A DNA stretch of 41,514 nt. Source: Oscillospiraceae bacterium. GTDB lineage: Bacteria > Bacillota > Clostridia > Oscillospirales > Oscillospiraceae. Location: positions 1 to 41,514 of the forward strand of contig JAFSCK010000055.1 in assembly GCA_017436785.1 (NCBI GenBank), read 5' to 3'. The translations under genes and the position numbers were made by a program. The notes below the pieces were generated by a model. The model saw only the letters and a list, made by a program, of their open reading frames with translations. It had not been told where the DNA came from and ran no database searches. Positions within the stretch are counted from its first letter, which is position 1. The number at the start of each line of letters is the position of its first letter. Positions 17,520 to 24,323 of this stretch are shown piece by piece.

Positions 17520-18326
17520 TTAAACATTTGCAAGAAGCCACTTAGCAACACCATCTTCGTCATTAGATAAAATGATATCTGTCGCATATTTTTTCAAATC
17601 TTCGTGCGCATTCTCTACTGCATAACCTTCATCTGCAAGCTGAAACATATCTATATCGTTTTTACCATCACCAAAGACAATCAGCTTTTCTGCATTGAGC
17701 ATTGATTTTAATTGTCTAATCGCGTTAGATTTTGATGCTTCCAAAGGCATGATCTCCAACCATTGTTCATTCGTATATATATCTGTCTGGTATACACAAT
17801 GGTACTTATCTTTATACCTCTCATACAATGGTTTAAGCTTTTTGGGGGTATCGATACAAGTGATGTAAAAAATATTTCCTTCTTTTAGATTGGATGGTGA
17901 ATCTACTATGTTAGTGCGAACATCGCCTTTTCGGCTATTTAGAAATATTTTCATACCATCTGTACATAATTGAGGAACAAATGAGAATTTCTCTTTACCA
18001 TTGATATAGGCATAGACAATCGGATATACACCATTATCAAACAAATCTTCCAACACATCATGGACAGAGGCATCAAAAAAATTCGCAATTAAGATTTCCT
18101 CTGTGAGGTTATCAATTACAAATGCCCCATTGTACACAATTAAAGGGAGTGGCGTATCTATCCCTTGCGTTGCTTTTTTTGCAGTAATTAAGGAACGAGC
18201 TGTTGCGTAAGAAAAAATCATTCCTTTGCTAACCAATGAATTTATCACAGTACTGGTAAATTCAGAAGTTGTTTCATTACTTCTCAGCAATGTGCCATCT
18301 AAATCCGAAACATATAAATTGCTCAT
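17520..18326 (-). CDS. Cof-type HAD-IIB phosphatase
   Basis: A 268-residue haloacid-dehalogenase-like phosphatase. Nucleophile motif SDLDGTLL (Asp8, Asp10), the TARS motif II region, a C2B cap domain from about 80 to 185, the Lys in ASKSNAIRQL (motif III) and GDGKNDIDM (motif IV). Substrates of Cof proteins are usually sugar or nucleotide phosphates; none can be assigned here. The frame extends 57 bases further upstream, but the ATG at 18326 has GGGTG at the right distance and starts the protein at the canonical first strand. Base composition is markedly AT-richer than the flanking genes, and a gene remnant lies beside it, which suggests transfer. Confidence 0.92.
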   Translation of the reverse strand: MSNLYVSDLDGTLLRSNETTSEFTSTVINSLVSKGMIFSYATARSLITAKKATQGIDTPLPLIVYNGAFVIDNLTEEILIANFFDASVHDVLEDLFDNGVYPIVYAYINGKEKFSFVPQLCTDGMKIFLNSRKGDVRTNIVDSPSNLKEGNIFYITCIDTPKKLKPLYERYKDKYHCVYQTDIYTNEQWLEIMPLEASKSNAIRQLKSMLNAEKLIVFGDGKNDIDMFQLADEGYAVENAHEDLKKYATDIILSNDEDGVAKWLLANV

Positions 18327-18405
18327 TATTACACCCGCAAACAGAAAAATATCAAATTCAGTATAGCATAATTCCATATCCATGTGAAGTGGGTGTTGGA
18401 TGAAT

Positions 18406-18591
18406 TTATGCTTCTAAAAGTCCAATGTATTTGTATGCGGTGGTTCTGCTGATGTCGCAGACCCTTACCAAACCGCTTACATTCAATTGCTGGCTCATGT
18501 AAGCAGGGTAGTGGTGAAGGGAGGTGGCGAGGATGTCCTCTTAGCTCACCTGCGACTGCTCGATTTTATCAATGCAAAACCCATGGGAAAG
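18406..18591 (-). pseudogene. Remnant of an HTH DNA-binding protein gene
   Basis: The minus strand reads as the C-terminal end of a helix-turn-helix protein: YMSQQLNVSGLVRVC then DISRTTAYKYIGLLEA and a stop. A TAA at 18541-18543 interrupts the frame, and a TGA at 18592-18594 closes it upstream, with no start or ribosome binding site. The SRTTAYKYI recognition-helix pattern is like that of resolvase-type or mobile-element regulators. It is best seen as a decayed gene in the AT-rich patch. Confidence 0.5.
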
Positions 18592-18614
18592 TCAGGAATA
18601 GAAGACAATTGTCC

Positions 18615-18643
18615 TTGCAATCCATCAGACTTTATGCTATGAT
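18615..18643 (+). promoter_or_regulatory. Promoter for udp
   Basis: TTGCAA, 17 bases, TATGAT with extended TGC before the -10. Confidence 0.65.
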
Positions 18644-18678
18644 ATTTTTATCTATTTTTAACAAAAAGGGTGGTAAAT

Positions 18679-19449
18679 ATGCAAGATATTGGTATGCAGT
18701 TTCACATTCATTGTGTAGAGGGGGATGTTGGTCGCTATGTATTTCTCCCCGGAGACCCCGGCCGCTGTGAATCCATTGCTGCCCATTTTGATAACCCTGT
18801 CCATATTGGGATGAACCGGGAGTACAATATCTATACCGGTACTCTGCTGGGCGAAAAGGTCTCTGTTTGTTCCACCGGCATTGGCGGTCCCTCTGCTTCC
18901 ATTGCCATGGAGGAGCTGGCAGCAATCGGTGCTGATACCTTCATCCGCATCGGCACCTGCGGCGGCATTGCTATGGATGTTTTGCCCGGTGATGTGGTAG
19001 TTGCCACCGGCGCTATCCGCTATGAGCATACCTCATTGGAGTATGCCCCCATCGAGTTCCCGGCAGTTGCGGATTTTGACATTACCGCCGCCCTGAAGGC
19101 TGCCAGTGAGGATCTGGGCTACCGCACCCACACCGGTGTTGTCCAGTGCAAGGATGCCTTCTACGGTCAGCATAGTCCTGAGAAGTCTCCTGTCTACTAT
19201 GATCTTCTGCAGAAGTGGGAGAGCTGGAAGCGCCTTGGCGTAAAAGCCAGCGAGATGGAATCTGCAGCACTGTTTGTTGTGGCCGCTGCGCTGGGTGTCC
19301 GCTGTGGCAGCTGTTTCCATGCGGTATGGAATCAGGAGCGTGAGAAGGCGGGGCTCGCCATGCCTATGACGGAGGATACCTCCGGCGCCATTCGGGTAGG
19401 CATTGAAGCAATGAAGCGTATTATTGCAGCCGATCTAGCCAGAAAGTAA
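18679..19449 (+). CDS. udp: Uridine phosphorylase
   Basis: Splits uridine to uracil and ribose 1-phosphate in pyrimidine salvage. The 256-residue protein is of the NP-I family: phosphate-binding [31 protein letters not shown], the Gln/Arg-type substrate region ([14 protein letters not shown]), and [10 protein letters not shown], whose Glu-Met-Glu holds ribose. Start: the ATG at 18679 lies 7 bases after AAAGGGTGG; the GTG nine bases earlier is inside that site. It has its own promoter and terminator. Confidence 0.94.
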   Translation: MQDIGMQFHIHCVEGDVGRYVFLPGDPGRCESIAAHFDNPVHIGMNREYNIYTGTLLGEKVSVCSTGIGGPSASIAMEELAAIGADTFIRIGTCGGIAMDVLPGDVVVATGAIRYEHTSLEYAPIEFPAVADFDITAALKAASEDLGYRTHTGVVQCKDAFYGQHSPEKSPVYYDLLQKWESWKRLGVKASEMESAALFVVAAALGVRCGSCFHAVWNQEREKAGLAMPMTEDTSGAIRVGIEAMKRIIAADLARK

Positions 19450-19470
19450 GCAGAAAGACAATTTCAGATA

Positions 19471-19500
19471 CAAAGCCTCCTGCCCTTGCTGGAGGCTTTG
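19471..19500 (+). terminator. Hairpin terminator after udp
   Basis: Perfect 10-bp stem CAAAGCCTCC / GGAGGCTTTG, 10-base loop; only a weak TTTT follows a few bases later. Confidence 0.7.
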
Positions 19501-19515
19501 TGCGTTTTCGGAGGA

Positions 19516-19758
19516 TCAAAGCATCTCCTGCTCTAAATTACGGAAGAGATCGGAGTCGAAAAAATCAGGCAGTTCGATGCCAATGCCGTCGCATAGCTTC
19601 TTGATGGTGGCAACGGTTGTGGAGTTATTCCTGCCGCGGGTGATGTTATTCAGGGTCGACTGTGTGATCCCGCTGGCCTTGCTGATTCCGGTGACGGTCA
19701 TATGATTCTTTCTGCACAATTCATAGATCCGCTCCCGCAGGGCATCTTTTGTTCGCAT
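19516..19758 (-). CDS. XRE-family transcriptional regulator
   Basis: An 80-residue single-domain Cro/C1-type helix-turn-helix protein: helices in LRERIYELCRKNHM, TVTGISKASGI, TQSTLNNITRGRN and VATIKKLCDGIGI, with a short acidic tail. The ATG at 19758 sits 8 bases after AGAGAG; a GTG nine bases upstream is less well placed. It is transcribed divergently from the Spo0A-like gene with only 60 bases between them, so the two could share control; that link is inference. Confidence 0.85.
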   Translation of the reverse strand: MRTKDALRERIYELCRKNHMTVTGISKASGITQSTLNNITRGRNNSTTVATIKKLCDGIGIELPDFFDSDLFRNLEQEML

Positions 19759-19818
19759 GTTATACACTCTCTTTCTCGCGTTTGTAATTTGATTTTATAG
19801 AAATATAGGGGTGATTAT

Positions 19819-20259
19819 ATGGAAAATGGGGAAAAGCTGATCACATGCAGCACGGATGAAGCGCTGCATTATATCGTATTTTTGGCTAGACATGTTCCAA
19901 CAGGAGATATTTCCAGTGTGATCCTGATCGTATTGATGGAGCTTAGCTTTCAACCGCATCTCGATGGATTCATATATTTGCGGGATTCCATTGAAAGAAA
20001 GACCGAGAATCAAAGAAAACGGGTAAATGTGATCCTACTGGAATTGGTAGCGTTTTATCATTCCGTGGTTGATTATGCCAACATAGAGCAATCTATTCGA
20101 CATTGTATCAGTTCTGCATGGAAGCGGAGAAACGAAGTGAAGTGGATCAAATATCTCACCTCGGATTTTTATGCAGAAGGGAAACCTTCCAATGCAGCAC
20201 TCATTTCACAGGTAGCCTGTATGACAGAGCTTTGGAGAAACTGCCAGCAGGCAAAATGA
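19819..20259 (+). CDS. Stand-alone Spo0A C-terminal-domain protein
   Basis: A 146-residue protein whose residues about 30-145 align by eye with the DNA-binding domain of Spo0A, the sporulation master regulator: GFIYLRDSI against GYLYLREAI, NIEQSIRHCISSAWKRRN against RVERAIRHAIEVAWSRGN (recognition helix), and GKPSNAALISQVA against AKPTNSEFIAMVA. There is no receiver domain; the first 28 residues are too short for one and carry no phospho-acceptor Asp motif. It therefore cannot be switched by the phosphorelay and may bind 0A-box-like DNA constitutively, or act through another partner. Start ATG after GGGGTG. Head-to-head with an XRE regulator. The match is strong by pattern; the function is inferred. 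Confidence 0.8.
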   Translation: MENGEKLITCSTDEALHYIVFLARHVPTGDISSVILIVLMELSFQPHLDGFIYLRDSIERKTENQRKRVNVILLELVAFYHSVVDYANIEQSIRHCISSAWKRRNEVKWIKYLTSDFYAEGKPSNAALISQVACMTELWRNCQQAK

Positions 20260-20481
20260 ACGGCGCGTCTTCTTTGCTATGTTAACATGGGATGGTCTGA
20301 TTTTTCAAACTAGAAAAAACGAGAAAAATCGAGAAAAAATGGAAAAAGTCTGCTTCCATAGGGACTATCTGAAATCCTGAAAGATGCCCAAAAGTGCGGG
20401 AAAAAGAACCGCTGACGGCGCTTGCTGATTCAATCAGTGCTTCCGAAACAGACGGGGAAAAGATAAGTGAATTTATGGCAG

Positions 20482-20510
20482 AAAAAAGGAGGGAGCAGCC
20501 TGCTCCCTCC
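20482..20510 (-). terminator. Intrinsic terminator of the thioesterase operon
   Basis: Minus-strand 10-bp stem GGAGGGAGCA / TGCTCCCTCC with a three-base loop, followed by six T. The bases from here back to 20260 hold no gene I can support. Confidence 0.85.
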
Positions 20511-20519
20511 GAAGTATAT

Positions 20520-20840
20520 TCACTTTTCGATATACTGCACAAATCCCAGTGTCATGTAGTCCAGAAGGACCTGCTTATCAGGGGTTTTTCCCATGGTAAC
20601 GCGATGACAGTAGACCTCCCACAGGGGCTGACCGCAAAGCTCTGTCTTTTTGATCTCAAAGACATGGTTCCAGCTGCGGCCTTCCATATACTGAGGCTCC
20701 TTGATGAAACGGATCAGTTCCAGACGGCGGAAATTAAAGGTGGGGAACGCATTTTTGATGCAGCTTTCAAACAGAACTTCCGCATCCCGAACGCTTCCTA
20801 GCTCAAAGGTGCTGCGGATCATGGCCCGATAATCTTGCAT
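20520..20840 (-). CDS. Conserved-looking hypothetical protein
   Basis: A 106-residue soluble protein I do not recognise. It is rich in aromatic residues (FNFRRLELIRFI, YMEGRSWNHVFEI, YCHRVTMGK) with mixed alpha/beta character and no signal peptide. A very good AAGGAGG precedes the ATG, codon use matches the neighbours, and it lies 12 bases after the thioesterase stop and directly before a terminator, so it is a real second gene of that operon. It might act on the same acyl-thioester pathway, but nothing in the sequence shows this. Confidence 0.75.
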   Translation of the reverse strand: MQDYRAMIRSTFELGSVRDAEVLFESCIKNAFPTFNFRRLELIRFIKEPQYMEGRSWNHVFEIKKTELCGQPLWEVYCHRVTMGKTPDKQVLLDYMTLGFVQYIEK

Positions 20841-20852
20841 AGAATGACCTCC

Positions 20853-21239
20853 TTAGAGTTTGTTATATGCTTTTTCCAAGAATTTTTGGCTATGGATGAC
20901 GACACGCTTGTGGACACCATGACCGATCTCTCCGGTCTCATCGAAGGCCGTCACTGCAAAGGTAATGACTTTGCCTTCTACTGCTGTGACTTCTGCGACT
21001 GCCCGGACTTCCAGCCCCACCGGAGTTGCGGAAATGTGTTCGATGTTCAATGCAGTACCCACGGTAGTCTGAGAGTCGCTAAGGCACTGTGCGATGGCTT
21101 CACAGGCAGCACCTTCCATCAGAGCAACCATACAGGGCGTTGCGTAGACCAGCAGATCGCCGGAGCCGACTTCCTTTGCAGTATCCTCCCGCTCCACAAG
21201 GGTAGATACCTCTGCCTTCATGCCAATGGTAATTTCCAT
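20853..21239 (-). CDS. FlK-like hotdog thioesterase
   Basis: A 128-residue single-hotdog acyl-CoA thioesterase of the fluoroacetyl-CoA thioesterase (FlK) type. Thr34, Glu42 and His68 in TPCMVALME and NIEHISATP have exactly the spacing of the known FlK triad (Thr42, Glu50, His76). The rest fits too: a first helix EGAACEAIAQ and the strands LEVRAVAEVTAVEG and ITFAVTAFDE. In gut bacteria the natural substrate is likely another small acyl-CoA. The frame extends 132 bases upstream, but the ATG at 21239 gives the normal family start, with AAAGG upstream, and lies downstream of a consensus promoter. Divergent from pncB. Confidence 0.85.
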   Translation of the reverse strand: MEITIGMKAEVSTLVEREDTAKEVGSGDLLVYATPCMVALMEGAACEAIAQCLSDSQTTVGTALNIEHISATPVGLEVRAVAEVTAVEGKVITFAVTAFDETGEIGHGVHKRVVIHSQKFLEKAYNKL

Positions 21240-21263
21240 AGATATCACGACCTTTCTACTTAA

Positions 21264-21292
21264 AATATACCTGATAATTTTGTTGCTGTCAA
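21264..21292 (-). promoter_or_regulatory. Promoter for the thioesterase operon
   Basis: On the minus strand: perfect TTGACA, 17 bases, TATATT. Confidence 0.82.
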
Positions 21293-21364
21293 CGAAAAGG
21301 CTTGCTGTTTGAAAAAGTTCTGCACAAAATACTGTAAATGCAGCTGTCTTGTCACTAAAAGGGC

Positions 21365-21393
21365 TTGCCAATTGGAAAAAGATACGCTATAAT
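21365..21393 (+). promoter_or_regulatory. Promoter for pncB
   Basis: TTGCCA, 17 bases, perfect TATAAT; back to back with the thioesterase promoter about 70 bases away. Confidence 0.78.
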
Positions 21394-21423
21394 CGTGTCA
21401 TACAGAAAAAAGAGGTGGCTTTT

Positions 21424-22875
21424 ATGGTTATCAATGATAAGCTTAATTTGACGATGCTGTGCGATTTTTATGAACTGACCATGAGTCAGGGCTATTTTGC
21501 TACAGGCTATAAGGATCGCATTGCTTACTTTGATCTGTTCTTCCGGCGCTGTCCGGACGGCGGCGGCTTTGCCATCGCAGCTGGTCTGGAGCAGATCGTG
21601 CAGTATATTTTGGATCTGCATTTCTCTGAGGAGGACATCCAATATCTGCGGGGCAGAAACCTGTTCAATGAAGAATTTCTTGCCTATCTTGCAGATTTCA
21701 AGTTCACCGGTGACATTTGGGCAGTTCCCGAGGGTACTCCCATGTTCCCCAATGAACCCATCATTACCGTTCGTGCTCCCGCTATTGAGGCCCAGTTGAT
21801 CGAGACCTATCTGCTGCTGTGCATTAACCACCAGAGCTTGATCGCAACCAAGGCAAACCGCGTCGTGCGGGCTGCAGAGGGCCGGACTGTTCTGGAATTT
21901 GGTTCCCGTCGTGCTCAGGGTGCAGATGCGGCCATACTGGGTGCTCGTGCAGCATACATTGGCGGCTGCCATGGCACGGCCTGCACCATTTCCGATCAGC
22001 TTTTTGGTGTGAAGGCTGGTGGTACCATGGCCCATGCATGGGTGCAGATGTTTGATACGGAGTATGAAGCGTTCAAGGCTTATGTGGAAATGTATCCCAA
22101 CAATGCGACCTTGTTGGTGGATACCTATAACACCCTGAAGTCCGGTGTCCCCAATGCGATCCGGGTCTTTAACGAGGTGCTGAAGCCCAAGGGCATTACC
22201 AAGTGCGGTATCCGTCTTGATTCCGGTGATATGGCTTACCTGACCCAGAAGGCGAGAAAAATGCTGGATGAGGCAGGCTGGACAGAGTGCCAGATCTCTG
22301 TTTCCAATTCTCTGGATGAATACATCATCCGGGATCTGCTGCGGCAGGATGCCAAGATCGACCTGTTTGGTGTGGGCGAACGGCTGATTACCGCCCGCAG
22401 TGAGCCTGTCTTTGGCGGTGTTTATAAGCTTGTTGCAGTGGAAAAAGAGGATGGATCTGTTACACCTAAGATCAAAATCTCTGAAAACGTAGCGAAAATT
22501 ACCAATCCTCATTATAAGAAGCTGTACCGTTTTATTGGCAATGATACCGGCAAGGCTATTGCGGATTATTTAGCTATTTATGATGAGGTGGTAGACGATT
22601 CTAAGGACATGGAGATCTTTGATCCGGATGCAACATGGAAGCGGAAAACTGTTTATAACTTCACAGCAAAGGAGCTTCAGGTGCCTATTTTCCAGAATGG
22701 CAAGCTGGTATACGAACTGCCTGATCTGGAGGCTGTTCGTAATTACTGTCGTGAGCAGGTAGACATGCTTTGGGATGAGATCAAGCGATTCGATAATCCC
22801 CAGACCTACTATGTGGACCTGTCCCAGAAGCTTTGGGATATTAAATACGGACTGTTGGAGAAAAATGCGAAATAA
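21424..22875 (+). CDS. pncB: Nicotinate phosphoribosyltransferase
   Basis: Converts nicotinate and PRPP to nicotinate mononucleotide, the entry step of the Preiss-Handler route to NAD. The 483-residue protein shows the family landmarks: LCDFYELTMSQGYF at the N-terminus, LEFGSRRAQG, the loop GTMAHAWV with the active-site His, VDTYNTLKSG, IRLDSGDM and FGVGERLITA near the phosphate site. The frame runs 75 bases further upstream, over the -10 box, so the ATG at 21424 after AGAGGTGG is the start. Its last 11 bases overlap the next gene, a membrane protein, which suggests a linked role in niacin salvage. Confidence 0.96.
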   Translation: MVINDKLNLTMLCDFYELTMSQGYFATGYKDRIAYFDLFFRRCPDGGGFAIAAGLEQIVQYILDLHFSEEDIQYLRGRNLFNEEFLAYLADFKFTGDIWAVPEGTPMFPNEPIITVRAPAIEAQLIETYLLLCINHQSLIATKANRVVRAAEGRTVLEFGSRRAQGADAAILGARAAYIGGCHGTACTISDQLFGVKAGGTMAHAWVQMFDTEYEAFKAYVEMYPNNATLLVDTYNTLKSGVPNAIRVFNEVLKPKGITKCGIRLDSGDMAYLTQKARKMLDEAGWTECQISVSNSLDEYIIRDLLRQDAKIDLFGVGERLITARSEPVFGGVYKLVAVEKEDGSVTPKIKISENVAKITNPHYKKLYRFIGNDTGKAIADYLAIYDEVVDDSKDMEIFDPDATWKRKTVYNFTAKELQVPIFQNGKLVYELPDLEAVRNYCREQVDMLWDEIKRFDNPQTYYVDLSQKLWDIKYGLLEKNAK

Positions 22876-23362
22876 AAGAACACCAGCATCGAATATGGCA
22901 TTGGGCGGCATTTTTGCCGCCCTTGCTGTCGTTATCATGAATATGGGGACTCTGATTCCTGTGGCTACTTATACCTGTCCGGTACTGTGTGCATTGCTGC
23001 TGCAAATGGTAATGAAGAGCTGCGGGGCCCGGACCGCATGGGCGTGGTATGGTGCAGTTTCTATTTTATCGATTTTACTGGCACCGGATAAGGAGGCGGC
23101 GGCTGTGTTTGCTGCCATCGGCTATTATCCTATTGTAAAGCCGATGCTGGACCGGTCGAAAGGGAAGTGGCTGTGGAAAACACTGCTGTTCAACGTGTCT
23201 ATTTTATGCATGTACTGGGTGTTGATGCACTTATTTGGACTGGAACAGGTCACAGCAGAGTTTTCGGAACTAGGCACTGTCATGACTGCAGTATTGCTGA
23301 TCCTTGGAAATGTCACCTTTTTCCTGTTGGATCATCTTCTGGGCCGAAAGCTGAAACGGTAG
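22865..23362 (+). CDS. Small membrane protein, putative ECF S component
   Basis: A 165-residue protein with five or six hydrophobic helices (about 10-30, 33-52, 60-75, 82-95, 107-128, 136-155). The N-terminus KRTPASNMALGGIFAALAVV and the PDKEAAAVFAAIGYYPI stretch resemble membrane proteins that I recall as annotated ECF-transporter substrate-binding (S) components in Clostridia. The start overlaps the pncB end by 11 bases, a sign of coupled translation, so a niacin-binding S component that docks on EcfA1A2T is a reasonable guess. The family assignment is moderate and the substrate is inference. Confidence 0.6.
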   Translation: MRNKRTPASNMALGGIFAALAVVIMNMGTLIPVATYTCPVLCALLLQMVMKSCGARTAWAWYGAVSILSILLAPDKEAAAVFAAIGYYPIVKPMLDRSKGKWLWKTLLFNVSILCMYWVLMHLFGLEQVTAEFSELGTVMTAVLLILGNVTFFLLDHLLGRKLKR

Positions 23363-23379
23363 GGGGCAGGAGGAACGCA

Positions 23380-23658
23380 ATGGAAACAGTTTGGCATCTT
23401 TACATCCTGCGCTGCGGAGATGGTAGCTTATATACCGGCATCACCACTGATGTTCATAGACGCTTCTCTGCCCATCAATTAGGAAAAGGTGCAAAATATA
23501 CACGGGGAAGAGGCCCTCTGGAATTGGTTTATCAGGAGTGCTGCGGCAGTCATTCAGCAGCATTAAAGCGAGAAATACAGGTCAAAGGACTTTCCCGTGA
23601 GGATAAGCTTCGTTTCTTGAAAGAAGAAGCGAATAGGGCAGAAGGGAAATCGGTATGA
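23380..23658 (+). CDS. GIY-YIG nuclease-superfamily protein (YhbQ-like)
   Basis: A 92-residue single-domain GIY-YIG protein of the UPF0213/YhbQ type. The two core motifs are YIL (in WHLYILRCGDGS) and YTG (in LYTGITTD); the catalytic-type Arg follows in VHRRFSAH, and the family's closing KREIQVKGLSREDK helix is present. The family includes small DNA nucleases whose cellular role is not settled. An AGGAGG lies 6 bases before the ATG; the longer upstream frame overlaps the previous gene and is discarded. Third gene of the pncB operon. Confidence 0.92.
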   Translation: METVWHLYILRCGDGSLYTGITTDVHRRFSAHQLGKGAKYTRGRGPLELVYQECCGSHSAALKREIQVKGLSREDKLRFLKEEANRAEGKSV

Positions 23659-23666
23659 AAACTATC

Positions 23667-23695
23667 TTGACAATTCTTCGATGAAGTGTTATCAT
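23667..23695 (+). promoter_or_regulatory. Promoter for feoA
   Basis: Perfect TTGACA, 17 bases, TATCAT. Confidence 0.8.
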
Positions 23696-23706
23696 ACTTT
23701 TGTAGA

Positions 23707-23720
23707 TTAGCGTAGGCTAA
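23707..23720 (+). promoter_or_regulatory. DtxR/IdeR-like operator at the feoA start site
   Basis: TTAGC-GTAG-GCTAA, a perfect 5-bp dyad resembling the core of DtxR/IdeR-type metal-repressor sites. It lies about 5-18 bases after the expected transcription start, where a bound repressor would block the promoter. Confidence 0.5.
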
Positions 23721-23745
23721 CTGAATGAAGAAAGAAGGGAATCTG

Positions 23746-23958
23746 ATGACACTTAACGAAGCATGTGAAGGTAAGGAGTACATCATCCGCAATATTGAGA
23801 CTGACGACGAAGAATTGGACGCGTTTTTGTTCTCCTTAGGCTGCTACAGTGGGGAACCAATCACGGTGATATCCCGTCGGAGGGGAAACTGCATCGTGTC
23901 GATCAAGGATGGCCGCTATAGCATTGATAAGCAGCTTGCAAAGGCAATTCAGATTTAA
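23746..23958 (+). CDS. feoA: FeoA-domain protein
   Basis: A 70-residue SH3-like FeoA protein, the cytosolic accessory of the FeoB ferrous iron permease. The layout LNEACEGKEYIIRNI, LFSLGCYSGEPITVISRRRGNCIVSI, then GRYSIDKQLAKAIQI is the standard five-strand FeoA pattern, where LG-x-GEPI replaces the commoner LG-x-G. The ATG at 23746 follows AGAAGGGA; an ATG 21 bases earlier has no site. No feoB follows. A terminator lies right after the stop codon. Confidence 0.9.
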   Translation: MTLNEACEGKEYIIRNIETDDEELDAFLFSLGCYSGEPITVISRRRGNCIVSIKDGRYSIDKQLAKAIQI

Positions 23959-23963
23959 AAAGC

Positions 23964-23989
23964 GCCAATGGATTCGTTGGCAGTTTTTT
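23964..23989 (+). terminator. Intrinsic terminator after feoA
   Basis: Stem GCCAATG / CGTTGGC with GATT loop, then AG and six T. It separates feoA from the Cys-rich gene. Confidence 0.75.
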
Positions 23990-23999
23990 AGATGCGGTG

Positions 24000-24015
24000 G
24001 TTAGCGAAAACTAAC
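24000..24015 (+). promoter_or_regulatory. Second DtxR-like dyad
   Basis: GTTAG-CGAAAA-CTAAC, a perfect 5-bp dyad whose half-sites match the one at feoA. It lies 24 bases before the start of the Cys-rich gene, just ahead of its ribosome binding site. Confidence 0.45.
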
Positions 24016-24038
24016 TGGAGTAAGGGAGGAACATCTAC

Positions 24039-24209
24039 ATGCAGGACATCATGTTGCTGGCAGTAATCGGTCTGATCGTGGGTGCGGCTGCCGGATATAT
24101 TTGGAGAGAAAAGAGAAAAGGAAGAAAGTGCATTGGCTGCCCCGATAGTGCTGCATGCAGTGGTCACTGTGTAGGCTGCTCCGGATGCGGAAACAAAACT
24201 GCAGGATAA
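24039..24209 (+). CDS. FeoB-associated Cys-rich membrane protein
   Basis: A 56-residue peptide that is easily missed because it is so short. It has one membrane helix (about 4-20, MLLAVIGLIVGAAAGYIW), a basic stop (REKRKGRK), then six cysteines (CIGCPDSAACSGHCVGCSGC) and a short tail. This is the plan of the FeoB-associated Cys-rich family, whose members normally follow feoB and may handle iron at the membrane. GGGAGGA lies at the right distance before the ATG. feoA and a matching dyad are upstream, but feoB is not here. Confidence 0.85.
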   Translation: MQDIMLLAVIGLIVGAAAGYIWREKRKGRKCIGCPDSAACSGHCVGCSGCGNKTAG

Positions 24210-24248
24210 TGCTGAAGTGCATGTTGTAATTGAAACTGGATACAAAAC

Positions 24249-24286
24249 AAAATCCGACCAATGATTGTAATCATGGGTCGGATTTT
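24249..24286. terminator. Bidirectional terminator, iron genes / EamA gene
   Basis: Long stem AAAATCCGACC / GGTCGGATTTT with further pairing ATGATT/AATCAT inside. T-rich on both strands, it serves the converging transcripts. Confidence 0.85.
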
Positions 24287-24323
24287 ATTTTATGAAATGA
24301 AGGCTTTATATTGCAAATCAGTA

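Noticed and set aside
20260-20480. Possible short gene in + frame (around GAA-rich segment with EKISEFMAEKRRE)
   Set aside because: The coding-like stretch is broken by stops in each frame, has no ribosome binding site and ends within the terminator of the opposite operon.
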